64,000 bases of DNA from Casuarius casuarius (GCA_003342895.1 PTFA01000009.1:8204677-8268676), one strand, 5' to 3'. Shown: positions 49,076 to 61,898, counted from the stretch's first letter. The notes: generated by a model from the sequence alone, not told the origin. Made by a program: numbers and translations.

Positions 49076-50744
49076 GAACCTGTACTCCTGCTATACTGTC
49101 ACAGCTAGGAGAGCCTGACATCTCGATTCAACATACCAGTCAGCAGCTTTCACATGGGGGAAATCTATGTGCGCTTTAGGCTTATTTAGTTGGAAAGACC
49201 ATGAAGCTAACTCCTCCTTGTTTTCTTTTCGCCTCCATCTCTCTCCTTTTAAGCAGGAAAAGATAATACATCTTGTTCCTTCACAGCTGCCCAAACGAAA
49301 GGGAGAGCTGCGGAGAGAGAGATTCCCACAGGACTTCAAGGTTCACTCCAAGAAATGCGCTGAAGGAATAAGTACCTCCAGCGCACGCTCACCTGCGCAG
49401 GAGACGGCACGGAGCTGTGCATCACGAACCATTACCAAAATCCTTCTCCCTGTGTAGCTGTGCAGTCACAACAATCTCCAAATTTCACAACTGCATCTTT
49501 AAGCCCAGATGAGACAGTGCAAAAAACAGCCAGTGATTATGTAATGAATAATAAGAAATTCCTTTTTCCTTAGCAGAGAGGACAGGAAAAGGTATTCTTC
49601 CCGCAAGACTCAGATGCAATGCCACCTCATTCTGTTGTGCTTGGTACAACCGGTGTAACAGCTCTGATTGTCCTCGACCTCTCTGTGTGAGGAGCATTAT
49701 CTTAAAAAGAAACACATAAAAATCTCCCTAAAGGCAACAGCAGAGACAAAGAAGTTGGGAGGCAGGCTTGGGCTTGAGTGTAAGGTACTGGGGTTAGTGC
49801 AGACCTGCGGGTGGCTTGGCACTTGCCTACTTCAATGATCAGGGCTCGCTTCATGCTGCATTTGAGATTAGTGGAGGCATTAAGGCTACAGCCCTCAATA
49901 TTAAAGAGAGGGAGGTGAAGGCAGAGAATTTTCAGTCCCAAATTGGATAAATTTGCCAACTCTCTGGCTGCTCCGCAACACTCATTTCTTTGCAGGTGAA
50001 TTTAATAGACAGGCTGTCGAATGAGGAATTACTTTCTACAGTGGTATTTTGGGATTAGGTAGAATCTGCCTAAGGCCAGAACAATAGGTTGTTTTTGTGC
50101 TAATTTGTGGTTAAAAATAATAGTTAAATGCACCTGACATTTTAGGTAATTTTGTATAATCAAATGAATATGAAACTCAAACTGTGTTTTTGGAATCCTT
50201 TCTTCACTAGCATATGTGTATGTTATAGTACGCATTGTGTGATATATAACTATTTATCTTGTGGTTTCTTAACAATTTAAGCAAGACAGGCTTTTAAATT
50301 AGCTATTAAATTACCATTTAGAGATCTGATCATCTTCTAATTTCTGTACAAAGTCCTCCACAGGGGATAAATCTAGTTTAAATGTTCTCTTCTTATTATG
50401 ATCTTATACCCTAGCAGTAAGATGATGTAACATTCCTGCATTTCTAACTGAAATACAATTGTGTGAAAGGTTTCAGTTCAGTTTTGCCGAATAAGTATAT
50501 ATTTTAATTGTAAATGTACTCAATTATCTGAAGAAAAGCATGATTTCTGCTTTTCTTTTCCTCCCAGTTCTCTTACCCATTCCATCAGTGTGACAGCTGC
50601 ATAATTTAGAAAAGGACAAATAGTGGTCAGTTTTTAAACACTTGAAAACATCAGTTGTCTCCCCAAATTCCCTTATTTGTCAGCAGAATTGAAATTCTGC
50701 ATTTTATTTCTTCTGACTTTTGGGTAGGTATTTGCTAACTGGCG

Positions 50745-51240
50745 ACCACTTTTCTGGGCAGCGAACCTGCAAAGCACTTTCGCGCGTTGAAGCACAGTTC
50801 ACTCCTAACCAGTAAAAGCCCTCAAGCGCATCTCGCGTAGGAGAGGCGTTCACCCGCTGCCGGGCGGCGTGCGGCAGCTGGCGGAGCGCTGTCCCGCCGC
50901 TCAGCCGAGCCACAAGCTGCCTGCGTTACTGCAGCCTGGCGGCTACTTGGCTATAGGTCATTTGGAGCGGACACTTGTTCAGCAGACGCAAACGAAAAAG
51001 ACAACGCAAGGATAGCCGAAGGAAAACGAGGATAGTAGTGAAATAGCCCGCCCTTCATTTCCCCTTCTGCCGCCCTCCTGGTTCTTCCCACCGCCGCCGC
51101 CTTTGCAGCTGGCCCCGGCGGCGGATGCGCAGTGCCCTGCCTGCGAGCGGCACCGCGGCTGCCACGGGGCTCAGGAACGCTCGCCCACGTGGCGGTCCTC
51201 CCCACTCCGCGCTACCGTAACAAACCTCTGCCGTCTGTCT
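50745..51240. promoter_or_regulatory. CpG island, ~500 bp
   Basis: By hand count about 48 CpGs fall in 495 bp at roughly 60 percent GC, an observed/expected ratio near 1, which meets the usual CpG-island definition. Repeated CCGCCGCCGCC and CGGCGGCGG tracts sit at 51090-51125. No TATA box is obvious and no coding frame is recognised, so transcription direction is unknown. It is the best candidate in the window for an unmethylated promoter or an orphan CpG island. Confidence 0.6.
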
Positions 51241-52679
51241 GCACTGCTGAAAATGGATACTCAAAGTCCACACGAACTATGGGAAGCCACGAAAATGAAA
51301 ATAAGGAGAGCCCAACTCCTGGGTGTTTTGTACGTGGCTGGGCTGCGGAGGTGCTCTCACGCGGTATTACCGGAGCCTCGCTTCCCTCTGTGCCGACCTT
51401 CTGACGACGTTACGCTGCCGACAGAACCCTAGGGGGGAACCGCGTGGCCCGCCCGCCTTCAGAAAAGAAAAACAAAATCTTGTACTTAATTTCTAGCTCA
51501 AAGTTGGTTGTTAAAAATTTGTGACCCTTAACTTTATTCCATGCAGCTGGAACAACAGGCTTGGCTCAACCTTTGATAGTTAAAGTAGAAGTGACAAAAC
51601 AGAAATAGGGTCTCTGAAATCAGACTCCGAACTTGTGTGCTTCCTTTGCAGCCTTATTGAATTCATTTAGTAACAATATGCATTTATATTTTTGCTATGT
51701 TTTTCTGCCTATAATTGTCTGCAAACTCAACATGCAAGTTCAAGGAGTATTTTTTGGCTCCCATATGTTTTCGGAACTTAGTAATTATTTTCATGGTGCA
51801 ACTCCAATAGCTGCGTTGGCTTAGCAGAACTATCTCGTGCTAATTTTGATACCGTTTTCCACTCAGTACAAAACAGTCTTCAAACTGTTGGAACAGAATA
51901 CTTCCCACATCTGGTTCCTTTTCCTGGGCCTACCGCTCTGCGCCAACACAACCATGCCCCACAAGCGTGTGCTCTGTCCTTTCTGTACTCCTGCCGCACG
52001 CCCACGTGATTCCACCCGCCGCGAGCCACGCTGCACTGCCAGAGCACACCGGTGAGGATGACTTTGTTCATCTCTGCCACGGGCTAATCTATCCCTGGGC
52101 AGATTCCAGAGTGTGTTTGCAATAACGTCCCTCTATCACAAATTGCCCAGGCATATGTAACCCCAAGGCACAGCATTAATTTTGCTTTGAAACAGATTAT
52201 AACAGACTAATTGTTTGTTCCTCTTGAGGTTCCCACAGATGGGGACCTAACTATAACCGTTGTTAAGAGCTGGTATTTGCCTCTCTAAGAAAAATATTTA
52301 CCTCTCAAGATTTCCTTTCCTTCTTTGTTCTTCTGTTGTCCTCTAACGTTCTCAGAAGTTATTGTTATTGGGCACTAATTTAATAAAAATGCAGGAGATT
52401 GACTGAAGTGATAACCACCAAAGCTATTCAATTGTTTTTCTGTGTAACAACTCCGATTGAAATTCTGGTCACAGCAAAGTCAAAGGCAAAATTTCCTTGG
52501 CTTCTGTGGGGGACTGGGATTTCATCTAGGGTGAATATTGGTTTTGATTTAGACACAAATATCTTATAACAGTTTCTGATTCACAAGTCTCGTCTAGCAT
52601 AACACTGCGTTAAGCAAACCAAGAAGCCGTAATCTAAAGGATGTTGTCAAGCTGAGGCTGAACATATATTTGTTTCAGG

Positions 52680-52852
52680 TGCTGCATGCTAAATACAAAT
52701 CTCTCTACCTGGCATGTGATGTCTGCCAGGAGATAATGTTATCAGTTATATCCCATGTGCTGTAAAGATCATCACGTTCAAAGTAGATGACAGCAAAAGA
52801 AACAGCAATGTAGCCAGAATGAAAGTAGTAGTGCAAGAGGGGAAACGCTGTG
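52680..52852 (+). other. Exon-shaped interval, frame broken (unassigned)
   Basis: A good acceptor (atatttgtttcag) and a good donor (TGTG then GTAAGG) bound 173 bases. No single frame is open throughout. One frame is open for the first 28 codons and then meets TAA. Another is open from 52720 past the donor and contains the stretch KIITFKVDDSKRN. That open run is protein-like in composition. The pattern could be a non-coding exon, a decayed coding exon with one indel, or an exon that uses the internal gtctgccag acceptor ending at 52729. I do not recognise the protein. Confidence 0.15.
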
Positions 52853-53203
52853 GTAAGGAATGCCTTTTAAATCACGTAGATATACTTCAAAAACACTTCA
52901 ATCCTTTTTTAACACAGCCCTCGTGAGCAGGATCCTTCCTTTCTCACTGACTCTTGAAACGTAAAATACATGAAAATCAAACCTAATTTTACCTTTTATA
53001 TTCTGTATTTCCCTATGTGCCTATGTGAGAAAATGATTGAAATGCACAAGTTGAAAACATCTAAGGCTTAACGAGCTAGTTATCTCGCATTATTTTAGGA
53101 AACAGGTGATAGAAATCTCTTTTGAGTCAAGAATTTCCTTTGTAGCAGAAAGAGCTATCTTAATATTACCTTTTTAAGAAGTGCATATAGCAAGCTGATG
53201 TAC

Positions 53204-53255
53204 ATGTGTGTGTGCGTGTGTGTGTGTGCGCGTGCATATGCATGTGCACACATAT
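53204..53255 (+). repeat. Imperfect (TG)n / purine-pyrimidine alternating tract
   Basis: TG repeats interrupted by CG and CA (gtgtgtgtgcgcgtgcatatgcatgtgcac). Alternating purine-pyrimidine DNA of this kind can adopt Z-form. Microsatellite, likely variable. Confidence 0.9.
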
Positions 53256-53419
53256 CTACCTACACACTATTTATATGTTTGGGTTGTATGTGGCAGAGGA
53301 GGAGTGTATTTTTCCTGTTCTAAGCAATTACCTACCCTATCAATATGCATGTAATTCAGCACTTGCTTTTTTCTCTCCATTAATTCAGACCTTGAATATA
53401 CATGTTTATTTTTAAATAA

Positions 53420-53860
53420 TCACAAATTATCCATGAAATGTTAAATAGGATAATGAACTCATTAAACATTAATCACGTAACATAGTTCAAGCATGAAAGC
53501 AGGCTACTGGCATACATTTCTAGAGAGCTATCCTGAGATGTAGAGTGATTTGAGGGGATCGGGAAGACCAGCAGTTTATGGTGGTTGCACTGGATCTGGG
53601 AGATGACAGTTCATTTTATCATCCCATCACAGACGTCTCGGGTGCCGCTGCTAAAAGATCGCACCTCCCTTCACATCATTAGAAGAGTGATAAAACATCT
53701 CAGTGGGAGGGGAGGACAACAAGTGCATGATGGGGCCCGGGGGATGTTAAGTGACACATCTAATGAAGGCCATTAACATATCACGGTTAGATTTTTGTGG
53801 AGCACGAGAAAAGTCATTAGTCATTTTGTGTGTCGACTATCAGAAAGAGTATGGAATGAA
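53420..53860. promoter_or_regulatory. Enhancer-like block
   Basis: A long non-repetitive stretch holds ATTAATCACGTAA, GATGACAG, CATTAGTCATT with direct AGTCATT copies, and TATCACG. The absence of simple repeats and the dense homeodomain/TALE-like words suggest a conserved element of several hundred bp. Confidence 0.27.
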
Positions 53861-54369
53861 GTCACTTTTCCACCAGGAATTTGCAAAACATGAGGGGAGT
53901 ATCTTACAGTTACAGAAGCAGTTATCTCTTTGGGAATATAGTCAAAATGCATATATTACTAAACCATGTATTATGGTTTAGTTTGAAATTGCTTAAGCTC
54001 ATATATCAGTGCAAATTTTTTTTAAATGCGTTCACATTTCTGTAACTTTAAATTTTGTATCCATAAATCAGAATGCAGATTGGGGAAAAAATCAGAACAA
54101 AAGAATGTGGATTTCAGGACGTCTGGAATGCTCTGCTTGATATAAAAGCCTTTTTTATTATTATTTTGGTGAGAAGTATTAGCATTAAATTTGATTGAAA
54201 GAAAATTGGTTAAACTAGGATGAAATGCACTTTGTATAGTCCTATCAACAGAAAGAGTTGACTTCACCAAAAATCCCATGTATATTTGGGATCCTCTCAT
54301 TGCAGACACTCTTTATGCCAATAGCAAATATTTTATTAATTCTTGCTTCTTTTGCAAATCTTATCAAGG

Positions 54370-54400
54370 TTTTACTTGGCAATTTACTTTTTACTTGGCA
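54370..54400 (+). repeat. 12-bp direct repeat, 19-bp period
   Basis: TTTTACTTGGCA occurs at 54370-54381 and again at 54389-54400. Small local duplication. Confidence 0.85.
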
Positions 54401-55249
54401 GTCTGTGTGAATAAAAGTCTTCATTTGAACATTTCTAAAAATGAAAACGATCTTACTAATTAGTATCTTACTACCTTAGAAACTACTTTTTTGCAATATT
54501 TCAAAAGACAAGGAGTTAAATGGTCAGTCTCTTACCCTGACTTAAAATCTCATAGGTATCTTGAAGGCATATTTCCTGCCCTAGGAATTATGATTGTGTT
54601 GCTGTACCCAACATCCGTGTCATGACGCCTCATCAAACGAACACGGAAGCGAATGGGAATCCTGCTAACAACCTGGAAGGGCACAGGATTACACTCTGGT
54701 CAAACGGTTACAACCTGAGTCCATTTGTGAATGGGCCACTATTAAACTAAGAGCACAACAAATTCAGTCATACCCACATGAACGCATAGCATCCCACTGC
54801 CTAGAGATATATGCTGTGAATATAGCTTCTTTCATTTTCAGAAACATTATGTATTCAGAAATGCATGAAACTCATAAATATTTTTTACTTTGGTGAAATA
54901 ATGGGAGTGCTCAGACATTTTTTTTTATAAACAAGTGATAATAACTGACGAAAAGGATGCTAGTATGGAATAAATGTTGCTTAATCTTAATCTTGTGCCT
55001 CTCCAAATATGAGTAGTGGTTAAATGCAAGCCTTTGAAATATAGGAAACAGAGTCAGGGTTTATGGTTGCACATCTCTTCCAGCCTCAGGGATGTAGCTT
55101 AGTGTACCCCTTCTGTCCCAAACTACATTAGCCAACATTTTATCTTTAAGGATGCTTTACATCAAACCCCTCGGTTTGATACTGAATATGAGAATACTGT
55201 TGGCCAGTGTCCAACCACTGTGCTACTGTTCTTGCTTTCTTGTCCTATT

Positions 55250-55440
55250 TGGGTTACAACTCAATCCTGCAGTTGAACACACACCTAAGGTCAAATTCAC
55301 GTTAGTCCTACTGATCTCAATGATAGTGCTCTCACCTATAAAAAAAATTCAGTACCTTGCTGAATTATAGACTCTGTTCCTGAATGGCATTGGAGGTTTT
55401 GGACCAAATTCTCTAAAGCCTCAATCGAGCAGAGGTCCAT
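55250..55440. repeat. Possible very old CR1/L3-like fragment
   Basis: Phrases such as ACTCAATCCTGCAGTTG, CCTACTGATCTCAATGA and GGACCAAATTCTCTAAAGCC resemble word patterns of old sauropsid LINE-derived repeats. This is recognition by resemblance only. No reading frame or tail is preserved. Confidence 0.28.
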
Positions 55441-56169
55441 GAAGCTGCTGTAGCCTGTGCTGAGCATTATGCTGTGGATATGCAATGTTCTGAGCTCAAA
55501 TCTCAACGCGCTAAAAAGTACTTCCCTCTCAGAGCAGGGAGGAGCACCAACAGCCAACACAACTGTTCTTAACGCAAAGAAAATTCAGATGTTCCCTGTC
55601 ATTCTGCACCATGCCCAGGGCGGCGCAGGCTATGACAGCTACACAGGTGTTCATCCCTCTTTGGCCTGTAAGGACATCCATACCTGAAACAACATAAACA
55701 AATCTGCTCCTTCCTTCTGAGGTTCAGCACCCTTTCTGGCAATATTTTTTGGAAGAGACCCAACAGACTAACATTAAAGTTGGTTTTCTTTATGGTTCCC
55801 AATAGTCAGTGTGGGAAAGATATTCGGTTATGATAACAAGTATTAATAATACATTAATATTCATTCTGCTCCCATAGACTGGAGAATTACACATGCTAAC
55901 TAAAAAAAGGATTTAGTTAAAAAAAATTAAGGAACTGACATACAATAAATTCTGTAATTAGCCAGCCATTAAAAAATGCAAAATCACTCACATATAAAAT
56001 TCTCTTCCCATTGCCCCTCTTCTTAAAAAGTCACTAGAAAAATGTAGCAAAAGGAATAGGAAAAGAGAAGATTTTACATCTGGGTACATCTCAGCAGGTG
56101 ACATTAAATAGTTGCTTGAAATGTTGTTTATCAGGGAGTTCCAGAATAAAGGCACAGCCCTGCCTTTTC

Positions 56170-56300
56170 TCAGAGACATGGGTGCATTAAAGAACGTGGC
56201 CCTCAGAATGATTTCATAATTCTCTCATCATGCCCTCAATCAGCTTTAACACATCAGCCAAGGATTTATCACGGCATGAATCACCTAGGCGCGCAACATT
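56170..56300. promoter_or_regulatory. Enhancer-like block
   Basis: Sequence such as CTCAATCAGCTTTAACAC, CAGCCAAGGATTTATCACG and GAATCACCTAGG is non-repetitive and motif-dense. Candidate conserved non-coding element. Confidence 0.22.
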
Positions 56301-57164
56301 AGGACTGTAAATGGTCTCTGCTGCTTATTTTCACCAGGGAGCCGGAGCTGGGGGAAAGACGGAGGAGCCTAAAAGGACCTGTGTCACCAGAAGCCCTAGC
56401 GTCTGACCCCTCTACACCCAGAGGGGTATAACAAGGAGCAGTCGTGAATCTCTGCTAAGCTGTTTAGGCTCCAAGAGCAAAGGAAAAGTAGATAAGAATG
56501 TCCCTTTCTGTGCCAAAGAGCGTAACTCATTTGCACTGTTGAGTTACCTTCTTTACTATTTATCAATCAAATTGTGTTGTCCCTCTGAACAGTAACTAAT
56601 CATGCCAATCCACACCGCAGGAAAGCTCTTTAAAATATGTTTGGCCAGCATGTGGCTGGGTTTATTTATCTTTCATTAAAGACAATGAAAAACAGCTTTT
56701 CTGTGCTCAGTGTGGGACAGTCCAGAACTTCGCTTTGTGTTCAGTCTGTCCCGCACTATCAAACTGCTCAGAAAAGTCCCTCATACAAACATGAAGAGGC
56801 AGACACTTTATTAACTTGCATCTTTCGTCTTTTATCTAATATGAATTCATTAGAAAGGCAAAGAAATAATAATTTGAACTGCTGAGACAAGTTGCTTATT
56901 TTCTAAAAATCCAAATGGGCCTATTCATAACGGGGCTCCGAGGCTGGTGACACAGACAGGCAGGTGGCAAATTGTCTGTAGCTGGTGGATTGCCGCAGCC
57001 AGCGGTTACGGGGAGGAACCAACCACAAAGAACAGGCAGCGTTTTTCACAGATTTTCTTTTTTTCTCAAGGAATTGCCACAGTTCTTCAAAAACGTTGAA
57101 CTCTGAAAATATCAGTGGCAACCAAAAAAACCCACCGCACCATACTGCATAGGAGCAAACCGGT

Positions 57165-57400
57165 TTTCCTAGGCCTGCCTTTGGCAGTGCACGTGCTGCC
57201 CGAGGGCCGCGTCACCAGCTGCGAGCCTGAGCAGCTCAGGGATGACCTCAGCCACGGAAGGCACCCGCTCCGAATCGCCAAAGCTGACCCCCCATTCCCG
57301 CCGCCCGCCGTTACGGCGGACCTGAGCCGCGAGCAGGCAGTACGGGGCTGCCATAGAGGAGCCTGTGACACTATTTGCCGCACGGTGCTGTCATCTAGAA
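57165..57400. promoter_or_regulatory. CpG-rich hill
   Basis: CpG-enriched DNA (ccgccgcccgccgttacggc). The minus strand is open for 212 codons across 57087-57725, but the translation shows no domain and contains a phenylalanine run that merely reads an A-rich tract at 57659-57679. Possible regulatory CpG island. Confidence 0.38.
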
Positions 57401-57658
57401 CAAGAGAGTGAGCAGCAACTGATAAAGCGCTTACCAGGAGAGGGCCAGGAGCCAGCCTGTCCCGTCTTATCTCCACACGTTCCTGTAAGCAGGCTACCCC
57501 CACTTGCAGGTGCAGAGGCTGCTCTGGATTAGTCCCCTCACCAGTGCTGCTGACCACAGCAGGAGCCAGAGGGAACGGGGCTCCAGCTCCCGCAGCCTCC
57601 GGCACCATGAGGCGGCCCTTGAGCAGAGCCAAGAGCACAGAGAGAGAGATGCTTTCAT

Positions 57659-57679
57659 GAAAAAAAAGAAAAAAAAAAG
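57659..57679 (+). repeat. A-rich tract
   Basis: A runs interrupted by a G. On the other strand it translates as a phenylalanine run that inflates a spurious long frame. Confidence 0.9.
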
Positions 57680-57769
57680 CTGGAAATGTTTCCTTTGCCG
57701 CACTTCCCTTCTCTCCCCTCCCCAAATCTTGCCCGTATCAATGCTCGACCTTTAGCGCCTGCGCTCGGC

Positions 57770-58130
57770 TTGCTCATAAAATTGTCAACAAGACAACATC
57801 TGCATTTCCCTTTATTCCTCCAAGTCAGTTCGACTGGCAATACCGCTGCCTGCTATCATCGCTAAAATGGACTAGGAAAGAGCTTACAGAGGCATCATTT
57901 AAATGATTGTTTCATGCAACAGATAGCCTACAATTTCTGAGAAAGGGTTGCCCTCAGATAGCCCAATCTTTGAAGAAATGGATTTAAAACAAAAATAGAC
58001 TGATTAATGAATGTGTAATTTTGCCTGAGAAGGAAAGTGGGAGGAGGAAATCACAATCAGCTCTAAAAGGAATCTTAAACTGTCTGGAATAAAGCGACTT
58101 TGACTGAAAGACTCGAGCTGGTAAACAGAC
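57770..58130. promoter_or_regulatory. Enhancer-like block with short inverted repeats
   Basis: Holds TTGTC-AACAA-GACAA (57782-57796), CAGT-TCG-ACTG near 57827, and CATTTAAATGATTG. It lies directly next to the CpG hill and A-rich tract at 57.2-57.7 kb. Regulatory reading is inferred. Confidence 0.25.
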
Positions 58131-58349
58131 TGGAGAGGGCAGAGAGCAGAGCTCTGCCTCTCGCAGGAAGACAATTTGATGGGAGAGATAAAGACTGGAA
58201 GCTTTTTAGCCCACTTAAGTATTGCATGCTTCAGGGGGTTCAGAATATAAGTACGATCCTAACAATATAAATTTGGTATAAGACATATATATCAGCATAT
58301 GAAATTATCTTGATAGGAGATTCACAGGTTTGAAAAGGCAGACAGACAT

Positions 58350-58410
58350 CTCATTTCACTGGGGAGGCAGCATTCAAACCCACATTTCAGCTCCCTGCTG
58401 CATCCACTGG
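58350..58410 (-). repeat. Possible MIR-like fragment, reverse orientation
   Basis: GGCAGCATTCAAACCCACAT followed by GCTGCATCCACTGGG resembles the reverse-oriented MIR 5' region (ggattcgaaccc...tgctctatccact). The match is short and diverged. Confidence 0.4.
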
Positions 58411-58672
58411 GTAAGAAATTGAACAGCAATGATTACAGCCTTGCCATTTGTATCTCTATAGTTAGGCTTGCGTCAGCACTTCCCCTCTAAAATCGGTATT
58501 TTAAAGAGTTTTATTACCATAACATAAAAAAAGTTCTTGCAGGCTGGTATTTGGTGCATCCTGTCTTTGTGTGAAAGCAATCTGTATTTTGCAATTTTGG
58601 AAGATGCAAAATTGACTTCACTTCAGATACAGATATTAAATAATTGGACATTTACAGGTTTTGCCATGTTAC

Positions 58673-58800
58673 TCTAAATCAGCGTTGACAGTATAAACTA
58701 ATTTGCACAATATTTAAATTACTACCATGGTCTAAATCATTGTTGACATAAGTTAAACTGACCAATACTTAAATTATTATGATGCTCTGAATTCCAGTAT
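58673..58800 (+). repeat. Degenerate ~55-58-bp tandem repeat
   Basis: Two clear copies and a partial third begin with TCTAAATC or TCTGAATT at 58673, 58731 and 58786, giving periods of 58 and 55. Each full copy contains TGTTGACA or CGTTGACA, then TAAACT, and ends in AATATTTAAATTACTA or AATACTTAAATTATTA. Old local tandem duplication, not a known satellite. Confidence 0.7.
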
Positions 58801-59049
58801 TACTTAATCAACAAATAGGGTTGCGCCAGGTAGCTGAAGCACAGAGAAAGTTTCTGGAGTAACTGTTTTATTACATGCCTCAGAGTGCAATACGTGAGAG
58901 CCTATAACCACTCAGATCCTCAGGTAAGATGAACCGGCAGAGTGTTTTTAGCACTGGCAGAAGTTGCTAGCTGCTGCCAGGTCACAGCATGGGCCACTCT
59001 GGCACGCTGGAAGGGTACTTGCTTTTAGCCAGCATCACTCAACAAGGTA

Positions 59050-59107
59050 TTGTCAAAGCCAGGACCAAAACACTGACCTCTTGACTAAAAAAGCCCAAGC
59101 ATTTTTC
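59050..59107 (-). repeat. Possible MIR-like fragment, reverse orientation
   Basis: AAAGCCAGGACCAAAACACT, then GACCTCTTGACT and AGCATTTTTCAAC follow the order of the reverse-oriented MIR 5' region (agccaggattcgaaccc...tctcctgact...gtgctctttccac). Divergence is high. Confidence 0.45.
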
Positions 59108-60169
59108 AACTTGTATTTCCTTTCACAGGAGACTAAAAGCAGCCACTTAGGAGGAAGCCCAGAAATGTATCAGAGGAACCTCTGCAAAAATGTAGCACTG
59201 ACTTCTTAACTGTAGCTTATTTTCCTCATTCATTCCACTTCCAGGTCTAGTTTCACACACAACCCCCAAACGATGCCACCTCTTTGAGAACACAGGCATT
59301 AATTTAAACATATATTACAGCATTTAAGATGCTAAAATGCAATTTTTCAGACAAATAGGTGTTCACAGCTGTTGATCATTTCAAATCGCTACCAAATCCC
59401 TCATGCAATCAATTCCAAGTGATGACAAAATTATCTGCCACAACTAGGCACCAGAGGCAAAAGATAGTTAAAACGTATAGGACAGGGAGCAAAGACAATT
59501 TCCATGATTTATTTGTTCTGTAGCAGTACCTACGAGTACTGTACTACCACGACAGTCCTTGCCCCAAGCACGAGCAATTATAAAGCTATTAATGCAAAAT
59601 GCACCCGGTAGATGGCACGTCAGGCATGGGGGGGTGCGGGACACTGCAGAGCAGCGTCCCTGTTTCTCTCTCTCGAAATACTCTCGGAGGCACAAGAGAC
59701 GAGCAGTGCAACCTCCCTGCTCACAGCACAGCGCGCAGCCTTGGGATGTGCACAGGAACGAAATCTGGGGCTCAATTTGTTCAGCATTTTCCCAAAGCTC
59801 ATACCAAATTCTGGATGCCTCTGATCACTATTTCACCATTTTTAAGTCACATACTCTTTTATTTATTAAACAACCACCACCCCTATTCCCACATTTTTAT
59901 TTTCCATTTGACAGTGGACCTTCATACTCCTGGCTGTTTCTTTTCTGGAAAGACCTTTCTTAGCTCTTATTGTCTTGTTGAGAAAGGAGATCCTTTCCCT
60001 TCAAGTCTTTTGCGGGTCATCTTCACCAAGGTTTTTCAACGTGATTCCTATAATCTTAGTGATGTACCCGTCCTTCAGTGGCAAGCCTGACAACTTGCGA
60101 ATTTATTGGTCACGTAGTCAGTTCTGTGGTAAAATATATCAAAAGGTTTACAACTGGCAGAAAAACAGA

Positions 60170-60545
60170 CGTGGAGACCCTGTGCACAGCGTAACACGCG
60201 GCACGCTCAGCACCGCGTTCGGTAACAAGCAGTGGTTTCGACCACTCAGCAGAGGGCAAGATGCCAAAACGGGGGAACGCGCTGGTGGCTGCGGCGAGGG
60301 GCAGGGAGGAGCTGCTGCCCTTGCCGGACCGGCTGCAGGGACCGTTTGCGCCTGGAAAACGAGCTTCATGCAAAGCCATTAAAGAGTCACCTCCACCAGC
60401 CGTTCGGCCAGCCACAGCCCCGAGGGTGCCGGGGAATTCGCTGCGACATGGTCCGTGCGCTCCCCCTGCTACTACCTAGCAGCCGCGCTGCTGCTCGAGC
60501 GCAGCTAAGGCTGCACGTCGCGGCCCAGGCGCGCGCTCTGTCAAG
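60170..60545. promoter_or_regulatory. CpG-rich hill
   Basis: CpGs are frequent throughout (gtaacacgcggcacgctcag; gcagccgcgctgctgctcga; acgtcgcggcccaggcgcgc). Three overlapping plus-strand frames are open without recognisable content. It behaves like the other CpG hills in the window. Confidence 0.4.
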
Positions 60546-61898
60546 AACAAACTTTGCTCTGTCCAGCTTCTGTCCACAGGGATTTCCTGGCTCACCCTTT
60601 CTGTACGGATGTCTTCTCCTGTTACTTGCAATTCATGGCAAGAGCTTCAAGCCTTGCTTAATACTCCCCTTTTTCTTCCCCATCACTGGCCAGGGAGTCG
60701 AGCCCTAGGAGAACGATTTTCCATGAGACCCTTTCATCATCCCAGCCCCATTCTCTGCCTGCTTAAATCACTGCAATTTAATTACAGTTGCTACTGTTGA
60801 CCCTTCCTACAGCTATCTGTTCTGTATTTGATCCTTTCCTCTGTAAACCATTTTCTGGTACAAACTCAAAATTTACTTCAGTATTTTAGTTTTGAAGGTA
60901 TTTAGTTGTTTTCCTTCCTTCTTGGTAATGCCTCTTATCACACATCCATATAGAAAAATTGGTTATGTTAGATTTTTCTTGTATATCTGAGCTTTATTTG
61001 TAGCTTGAATGTCATCAGTAATCAGGAGCTGAAATGGTAGTGTGATAAACAACAGGTTCATTCTGTGCACCTTAGCCTTGATTTTCTTCTCTTTGAGTCT
61101 CCTATATTTAAGTGAAATTATTTCTCTGTACTGTGAACTATCGGATACACTTGTCCACGATCTTCTCATTGCCCATAATCTTAGCTTTCTTCTTCTTGGC
61201 ATCTTCTCCAAGTGACTATGTCTTGCTTGTATTACTTGTTTCATATATGACAGTCAAGTGGGTACACTTACCCAGGAAGCTGGTATAAGCTATTTAAATT
61301 TAGATTTGTGTACTGAACAGAGGTCATACCACTTTTTCCAGGGCAATACTAAAAAATACTGAGAATAGTACTCCCTCATCCTAATCTTCCGCTGATGCTC
61401 ACTCAAGGCATAACATTTAAATTGCACACAATATTTTTGAAGAAAATGCAGAAGCACAATCTAATCTAAGACATGGACTAGAACAGTAAGTTATCAGTCT
61501 GTCTAAAATGAATGTATATGTCATGGATATAAAACAAATCAGTTAAACTTTTTATGATTAGAAGCATCATTTTAACATCAACTTTTACCTGGTATTTCAC
61601 TAGTTCTCCCACCTTATAGTGCAAGCCTCAGAAAATCCTCTCCATGGTTACAGTAAACTTTCTCATTAAGAAACAGTTAAGAATGAGAACATAACAGGGG
61701 CACAGTCTTGACGTCTAAGCATCACTTTTACTCAAACTATGTTCCCCAGAAATCTGGAAAACTGAAGACTGGACTTCACTGAATTGAGCAAAAATTTTCC
61801 AGAACAAGCCGTCCCCAGGTTTTGCATGCAGACAACTAAGTTGCCTGATTTTCACTGACAAACTCGAATTCATGAAAGTGCAACTGCATAAACATGCA

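Larger units (their letters stand above)
40010..50740. other. Non-coding stretch, 40-50.7 kb
   Basis: Apart from the gypsy relic and the other listed items, no gene is recognised. I looked on the minus strand either side of the relic (about 42-45 kb) for protease, RNase H, integrase and LTR-like sequence and saw none. GACCAA-TTTTC-TTGGTC at 42862-42878 is a small perfect inverted repeat. Confidence 0.55.

Noticed and set aside
57087..57725. 212-codon open frame on the minus strand
   Set aside because: CpG hill plus an A-rich tract read as poly-phenylalanine. No recognisable domain.
60963..61244. Lysine/arginine-rich minus-strand frame considered as a transposase or LINE fragment
   Set aside because: No catalytic motif or terminal repeat could be identified. 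The basic composition follows from T-rich DNA on the plus strand.
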